A stretch of DNA of 26,512 bases, taken from contig CAZZCN010000046.1 in NCBI GenBank assembly GCA_964652975.1, positions 1-26,512 on the forward strand, read 5' to 3'. A model generated the notes under the pieces. That model was not told the origin of the DNA. It saw only the letters and a program-made list of their open reading frames with translations, and made no database searches. Position numbers and translations under genes: made by a program. Source of the DNA: CAZZCN01 sp964652975. Lineage in GTDB: Bacteria; Bacillota; Clostridia; Saccharofermentanales; UBA5734. Positions 22,668-26,512 of this stretch are shown here, in pieces (the first letter of the stretch is position 1; the number at the start of each line of letters is the position of its first letter).

Positions 22668-22939
22668 GATAACGGTACCTCCAATTTTATTTTTCTATAA
22701 CATTTGCATTTATTTATTATAATTGATTTCTGTTGAAATTGCTGTTTTTGTGGTTTTTTAGTGATTGGCTTTTAGTTGTTGGTTTTTTAGTAGTTGTTGC
22801 ATGTGCTTTATATTTTTGCTTTTTGTGGTTGGTTTTTATAGGTTTTTCGTGGTTGGTTTTAATTTATTTTTTATTTGCATTTGATTTGCTGTTTTTATGT
22901 CTGATTTTTTTTGTTGGCTTTTTGCTGTTCTCTTCAACT
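22668..22939 (-). other. A- and C-rich, G-poor spacer between potC and potD
   Basis: Read along the transcript, this spacer is almost free of G for about 200 nt after the potC stop and is built of loose repeats such as AAAAACCAACCAC. It should be unstructured. A 77-codon hydrophobic frame on the opposite strand (22733-22966) has a TTG start without a ribosome binding site and simply reflects the T-rich strand. The first 40 bases upstream of potD hold its GGAGGT. Confidence 0.7.
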
Positions 22940-23743
22940 TCAATGCTTATCTGTATTTTGTCGTGACTTGACCTCCCGTGCAGAACGGATATTGATAATT
23001 ATCAAAAGAATCAGCACACTCAGAAACAGCAGTGTTGACAAGGCGTTGATCTGCGGGTTGACCCGCTTTCGCGCCATTGAATAGATCATGATGGCGAGGG
23101 TTGAGACCTGCGTGCCGGCTGTAAAATAACTGATGACAAAATCGTCGATGGAAAGAGTGAATGTGAGGATCATCGCAGTGACAATCGCGGGGGAAATCTC
23201 AGGGAGAATCACCTTGAAAATCGCCTGTCTGGGCGTTGCGCCAAGGTCTTGCGCCGCCTCAAAAATATTGCGGTCCAGCTGTTTGAGACGCGGCATTATG
23301 GACAGGACGGCGAAAGGCACATTGAATGCTATATGGGCCAGCAGCAAGGTAACAAATCCAAGTTCGATTGTGGTAAAAAAGAATAACAGCATCAAGGCGA
23401 TACCGGTTACAAGGTCCGGCATTCCATTCGGGATATAGGTTATGTTAAGCAATGTCGCACGGAGGGACTTCCGCATGGAATTCAAGCCGATACAGGTAAT
23501 CGTGGCAATGGCTGTCGCCGCCAGAGCAGAGAGCAATGCCACTATCAAGGTGACCTGCAGTGCGGAGATCATATCCTGGTTCTCAAACAGTTTGACATAC
23601 CAGTCCAGCGTGAATCCGCCCCAAAGCGAGCGGGATTTGGCCTTGTTGAACGAAAATATGATCAAAAGAAGAACCGGTGCATACAAAAATATAAAAACCA
23701 GTCCGATATATGAATTTTTGAGCCATCTCATAACCCGTGTCAT
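22940..23743 (-). CDS. potC: Spermidine/putrescine ABC transporter permease PotC
   Basis: One of two membrane subunits of the polyamine importer. The 267-residue protein begins MTRVMRWLKNSYIGLVFIFL, followed by LLIIFSFNKAKSR, typical of PotC. The cytoplasmic loop that contacts PotA is EAAQDLGATPRQAIFKVILP near residue 158 (the EAA motif). Six hydrophobic spans are visible. Its ATG overlaps the potB stop by 4 bp (23740-23743), so translation is coupled. The end, REVKSRQNTDKH, is followed by a long spacer before potD. All expected features are intact. Confidence 0.95.
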   Translation of the reverse strand: MTRVMRWLKNSYIGLVFIFLYAPVLLLIIFSFNKAKSRSLWGGFTLDWYVKLFENQDMISALQVTLIVALLSALAATAIATITCIGLNSMRKSLRATLLNITYIPNGMPDLVTGIALMLLFFFTTIELGFVTLLLAHIAFNVPFAVLSIMPRLKQLDRNIFEAAQDLGATPRQAIFKVILPEISPAIVTAMILTFTLSIDDFVISYFTAGTQVSTLAIMIYSMARKRVNPQINALSTLLFLSVLILLIIINIRSAREVKSRQNTDKH

Positions 23744-24636
23744 AGAAGAATGTTCCCCCCTTCGTTTTTGGCTTCATAATTCCTCAGAACCCTAAGGCTG
23801 AAGAGGACGAAAAGCAAAAGAAGAATGGAAAGGGCTGATGCCGTGGTCCAGTCACGCGAAATCATATACTTGCGTTCAATCACATTACCAATAAGGAAAT
23901 AGCGTCCTCCGCCAAGCAAATCAGGTATCAAAAACGTTGTCATCGACGGTAGAAAAACCATGTTGACTCCGGAGACAATTCCCGGAAGGCTTAGCGGAAA
24001 AACAACTTTCATAAAAGTCTGCATACGGTTCGCACCCAGGTCCTCGGCCGCTTCCAGCACATTACGGTCAACCTTCGACAGAACGGAATAAATCGGCAGG
24101 ACCATGAACGGAAGATAATTGTAAACCATGCCCAGCCCGACGCCGAACTGGTTATAGATCAAATTCTGTTCGGGCAATCCAATAAACAGAAAAAGTGTGT
24201 TGAGCAATCCTTTGGGTTCCAGTATCGCAAGCCATGCATATGTTCGCAGCAGGGCATTCATCCACATCGGCATGACGAACAGAAACAGAAGAAAATCAGC
24301 CTTCCCGCGCCTCTTCTTGGAACGTTCTGCAAGGACAAACGCCACAGGATATCCGATTAACAGACAGAACAATGTAGAAATCAGTGCAATCTCAAGCGAG
24401 CGGAAAAAAATATTAACGTTGGCAGGCACCATCCATTTAAGGCTCTCCAGTCCAAAAACAGAAAGCACAACCTTGTCTCCCTCAAATATACGAAAAAAGC
24501 CATCGAATGTCAAAAAAAGTCTGCCAGACGCGTCATATGCGGTGAATGCATAAAATGCAACCAATAGCAGAGGGGTAATTGTAAACACAACAATCCATAG
24601 AATGTAAGGATAAGCCAACCGCTTAAGATGGCTCAT
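23740..24636 (-). CDS. potB: Spermidine/putrescine ABC transporter permease PotB
   Basis: The second membrane subunit. The 298-residue protein begins MSHLKRLAYPYILWIVVFTI. After the first span it has a periplasmic loop (GRLFLTFDGFFRIF), then LISTLFCLLIGYPVAFVLAE and the ATPase-contact EAA loop EAAEDLGANRMQTFMKVVFP near residue 197. Its ATG overlaps the potA stop by 4 bp (24633-24636). The length and motif order are normal for PotB. It is co-transcribed with potA from the promoter near 25960. Confidence 0.95.
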   Translation of the reverse strand: MSHLKRLAYPYILWIVVFTITPLLLVAFYAFTAYDASGRLFLTFDGFFRIFEGDKVVLSVFGLESLKWMVPANVNIFFRSLEIALISTLFCLLIGYPVAFVLAERSKKRRGKADFLLFLFVMPMWMNALLRTYAWLAILEPKGLLNTLFLFIGLPEQNLIYNQFGVGLGMVYNYLPFMVLPIYSVLSKVDRNVLEAAEDLGANRMQTFMKVVFPLSLPGIVSGVNMVFLPSMTTFLIPDLLGGGRYFLIGNVIERKYMISRDWTTASALSILLLLFVLFSLRVLRNYEAKNEGGNILL

Positions 24637-25880
24637 CTTGATAAATCCTCAGTGAACTCCTCCGAAAAATCCTCAGAAATTTCCTCAGAAAATCCTTTGG
24701 AAAAAACCTCCGAATCCCCAGAGTCTTCGGAATCTGAAATGCGGTCCGGTGAATACATGGATTTGCGCATTATGTGAATCTCGTCAGGGTCGAATGTCAT
24801 ACCGACAAAATCCCCTTCGTTGACGCGGTCCGTACTTTGAACCATCCACTCAAAAACCTGTCCGTCATTGGTGGATTCTATAAGCATCTCGTAATGAACA
24901 CCTTTGAAAACAACAGAAGTGACGTAACCATTGATTGTCTGTTCGGTTGGCTCTGTAAAAACTATATCCTCCGGGCGAACAACTACATCAACTTCAATGC
25001 CATCCACCTGCTCCGGCTCACTTTTGAAAATATAATCCACACATTCGAAGGTCTTCCCGCAGAAAAACACCTCAAAATCCCTCTTCATCCAGCCGGGAAT
25101 AATGTTGCTCTCACCGATGAAATCCGCCACAAAGGCGTTTATCGGCTCGTTATATATATCCGTCGGAGTCCCGATCTGCTGTATAACGCCTTCCTTCATC
25201 ACGACGATGGTATCGGACATGGTGAGTGCTTCCTCCTGGTCGTGGGTCACATAAATAAAAGTGATTCCAAGACGTCGCTGCATATCCTTGAGTTCGATCT
25301 GCATCTCCTTGCGTTTCTTCAAATCCAAAGCACCCAGCGGCTCATCCAGCAGCAACACCTCCGGCTCATTCACCAGGGCGCGTGCAATGGCAACCCGCTG
25401 CATCTGTCCGCCGGACAGCTGATCAACCCAACGCTTGCCGTATCCTTCCAGATCGACTGTCTTAAGGGATTGGATGACTTTTATATCGATATCTTCCCGG
25501 GAAAGCTTCTTCAGACGCAGACCGAAAGCTATATTGTCGTAAACATTCAAATGCGGGAACAATGCATACCGCTGAAAAACCGTATTCACCCTGCGTTTAT
25601 ATGGAGGGACATCCAAAATGCTCTCCCCCTCGAATATGATCTCACCTGAGTCCGGCGTTTCAAATCCGGCAATTATCCGGAGTGTCGTGGACTTGCCACA
25701 ACCACTGGGACCAAGCAGAGTAATGAACTCGTTGTTACGGATATAAAAAGTAACGTCCTTTATGACATGGGCGTCTCCAAATGACTTATTTATTTTTATT
25801 AATTCGATAATATGGGTTTTGCCGGTGTTATCCTCTAAAAACTGTGCTGCTCCAAGCATTCCCAAGTCTTTTTTTGTCAT
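24633..25880 (-). CDS. potA: Spermidine/putrescine ABC transporter ATPase with acidic Ser/Glu tail
   Basis: The ATP-hydrolysing subunit of the polyamine importer. The 415-residue protein has Walker A GPSGCGKST at 57-65, a Q-loop in TVFQRYALFPHLNVYDNIAF, the signature LSGGQMQRVAIARAL, Walker B VLLLDEPLGALD and the switch His in IYVTHDQEEA. A C-terminal TOBE-like regulatory domain follows (VVVRPEDIVF). The ATG is preceded by GAGAGAG. The last 40 residues are an unusual low-complexity tail rich in Ser, Glu, Asp and Phe (SEDSGDSEVF, FSEEISEDFSEEFTEDLSR), encoded by degenerate repeats such as tcctcagaaa. PotA is normally about 350-380 residues, so this tail is extra and likely disordered. It leads the potABCD operon. 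Confidence 0.96.
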   Translation of the reverse strand: MTKKDLGMLGAAQFLEDNTGKTHIIELIKINKSFGDAHVIKDVTFYIRNNEFITLLGPSGCGKSTTLRIIAGFETPDSGEIIFEGESILDVPPYKRRVNTVFQRYALFPHLNVYDNIAFGLRLKKLSREDIDIKVIQSLKTVDLEGYGKRWVDQLSGGQMQRVAIARALVNEPEVLLLDEPLGALDLKKRKEMQIELKDMQRRLGITFIYVTHDQEEALTMSDTIVVMKEGVIQQIGTPTDIYNEPINAFVADFIGESNIIPGWMKRDFEVFFCGKTFECVDYIFKSEPEQVDGIEVDVVVRPEDIVFTEPTEQTINGYVTSVVFKGVHYEMLIESTNDGQVFEWMVQSTDRVNEGDFVGMTFDPDEIHIMRKSMYSPDRISDSEDSGDSEVFSKGFSEEISEDFSEEFTEDLSR

Positions 25881-25953
25881 CTTCAGCTACTCTCTCGCAA
25901 TACCACGGATATTATAATTAACGGGGTGAATCCCACTGCAAATGCATTAATTT

Positions 25954-25982
25954 ATTGTACAAATTACAACTTGGATTGTCAA
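25954..25982 (-). promoter_or_regulatory. Near-consensus promoter of the potABCD operon
   Basis: On the minus strand TTGACA (25977-25982) and TACAAT (25954-25959) are exactly 17 bp apart, about 75 bp before the potA start. No operator or riboswitch was recognised in the short leader. Confidence 0.75.
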
Positions 25983-26015
25983 TGCTTCCAAGGTAATTTC
26001 GCATCTAACTTCAGG

Positions 26016-26512
26016 TCAAAACAACTTGATAATATCTCCTAGTTCCAGCGAAATTTCCTTTGCAAGGACAAAATCGTTTTCCTTAAGAGCCAGCTCGATT
26101 TTGGTCTCGATCAGCTTTTTGTTTTTCTCGATTTCTAGATAGTCCTTATCGAAATGTCTGGCATATATCATTTTCCTGAATTTTCGAATGCTCATTTTTC
26201 TTATCGTCTTGTCTGAAATGATCAATACATAATCCATGCAGTTTACGATTGAGTAGAAATCGTGGGAAATCATCAAAACCGCTCCTGTATAGCTTTCCAT
26301 GGCTTTTTCAAATGCGATTTGCGAATAGGTGTCCAAATGACTTGTGGGCTCGTCAAGAAGCAGGAGGTTCGCCTTCTGGGTAGAAATCTTGGCAAGTTGA
26401 AGCATGCTTTTCTCGCCGCCTGAGAAAGATCCTATCTTCTGATTTAGCATGTCTACCTCAAACCCATAATTTGAAACATGTGACTCAATCTCATCGCAGG
26501 TGTTAAATCCCA
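26016..26512 (-). CDS. ABC-F family ATPase, C-terminal part (5' end beyond window)
   Basis: The frame is open from the right edge (reading GFNTCDEIESHVSNYGFEVD) and covers about 165 residues of the last ABC domain. The signature FSGGEKSMLQLAK, Walker B ANLLLLDEPTSHLD and switch VLMISHDFYSIV are intact. The DEPTSHLD wording and the absence of membrane spans are typical of ABC-F proteins, which act on ribosomes in translation or antibiotic resistance and do not transport. The internal ATG at 26450 is not the start. After the switch His there is a charged helical end (FDKDYLEIEKNKKLIETKIE). Subfamily cannot be decided without the N-terminal half and linker. Confidence 0.85.
   Translation of the reverse strand, partial: GFNTCDEIESHVSNYGFEVDMLNQKIGSFSGGEKSMLQLAKISTQKANLLLLDEPTSHLDTYSQIAFEKAMESYTGAVLMISHDFYSIVNCMDYVLIISDKTIRKMSIRKFRKMIYARHFDKDYLEIEKNKKLIETKIELALKENDFVLAKEISLELGDIIKLF

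Noticed and set aside
22733..22966. 77-aa hydrophobic small membrane protein on the plus strand
   Set aside because: TTG start without ribosome binding site; the hydrophobicity follows from a T-rich low-complexity strand opposite the potC-potD spacer.
24774..25649. 291-codon plus-strand frame opposite potA
   Set aside because: It is an antisense shadow of the clearly functional potA gene and contains no domain.

Overview
The window looks like a piece of a low-to-moderate GC Clostridia (Firmicutes) chromosome, probably a draft or metagenome scaffold because it contains two runs of N (7537-7636 and 19163-19172). The evidence is Gram-positive-style ribosome binding sites, lipobox lipoproteins, TTG/GTG starts, a BY-kinase with a PHP-type phosphatase, and a TM1266-family hydrogenase regulator. 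No rRNA, tRNA, transposase, integrase or CRISPR array was seen.

Layout. 1-3004 (minus): an operon of a TM1266-like regulator, a lipoprotein substrate-binding protein and an ABC permease that runs off the left edge. It is preceded by a strong promoter and a leader RNA that can fold in two mutually exclusive ways around the ribosome binding site. 3208-5612 (plus): an exopolysaccharide control cassette (Wzz-like anchor, tyrosine kinase with a Gly/Tyr-rich tail, PHP phosphatase) closed by a terminator and an 8-bp repeat tract. 5933-14872 (minus): purA, glmS, guaA and pyrG, followed by two related single-span membrane proteins of unknown function. Three of the four enzymes are glutamine amidotransferases. 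The guaA-pyrG spacer is filled with hairpin repeats showing compensatory base changes.

15179-17488: a compact stem-rich element flanked by 19-bp direct repeats, a uroporphyrinogen-decarboxylase-family protein, a CmpB-type membrane protein (both plus) and an OsmC-family peroxidase (minus). 17726-19999 (minus): an AT-rich three-gene module of Xre repressor, ImmA/IrrE metallopeptidase and PIN-like protein that looks like an accessory toxin-antitoxin or defence unit. The peptidase gene is broken only by an assembly gap. 20276-20475: an 89-bp tandem repeat. 20501-21295 (minus): an amidohydrolase. 21567-25880 (minus): a complete potABCD polyamine importer behind a near-consensus promoter. 26016-26512 (minus): the end of an ABC-F ATPase.

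The best candidates for something undescribed are the leader RNA at 2639-2760, the PIN/ImmA/Xre module, and the structured repeats at 9461-9918 and 15179-15383.
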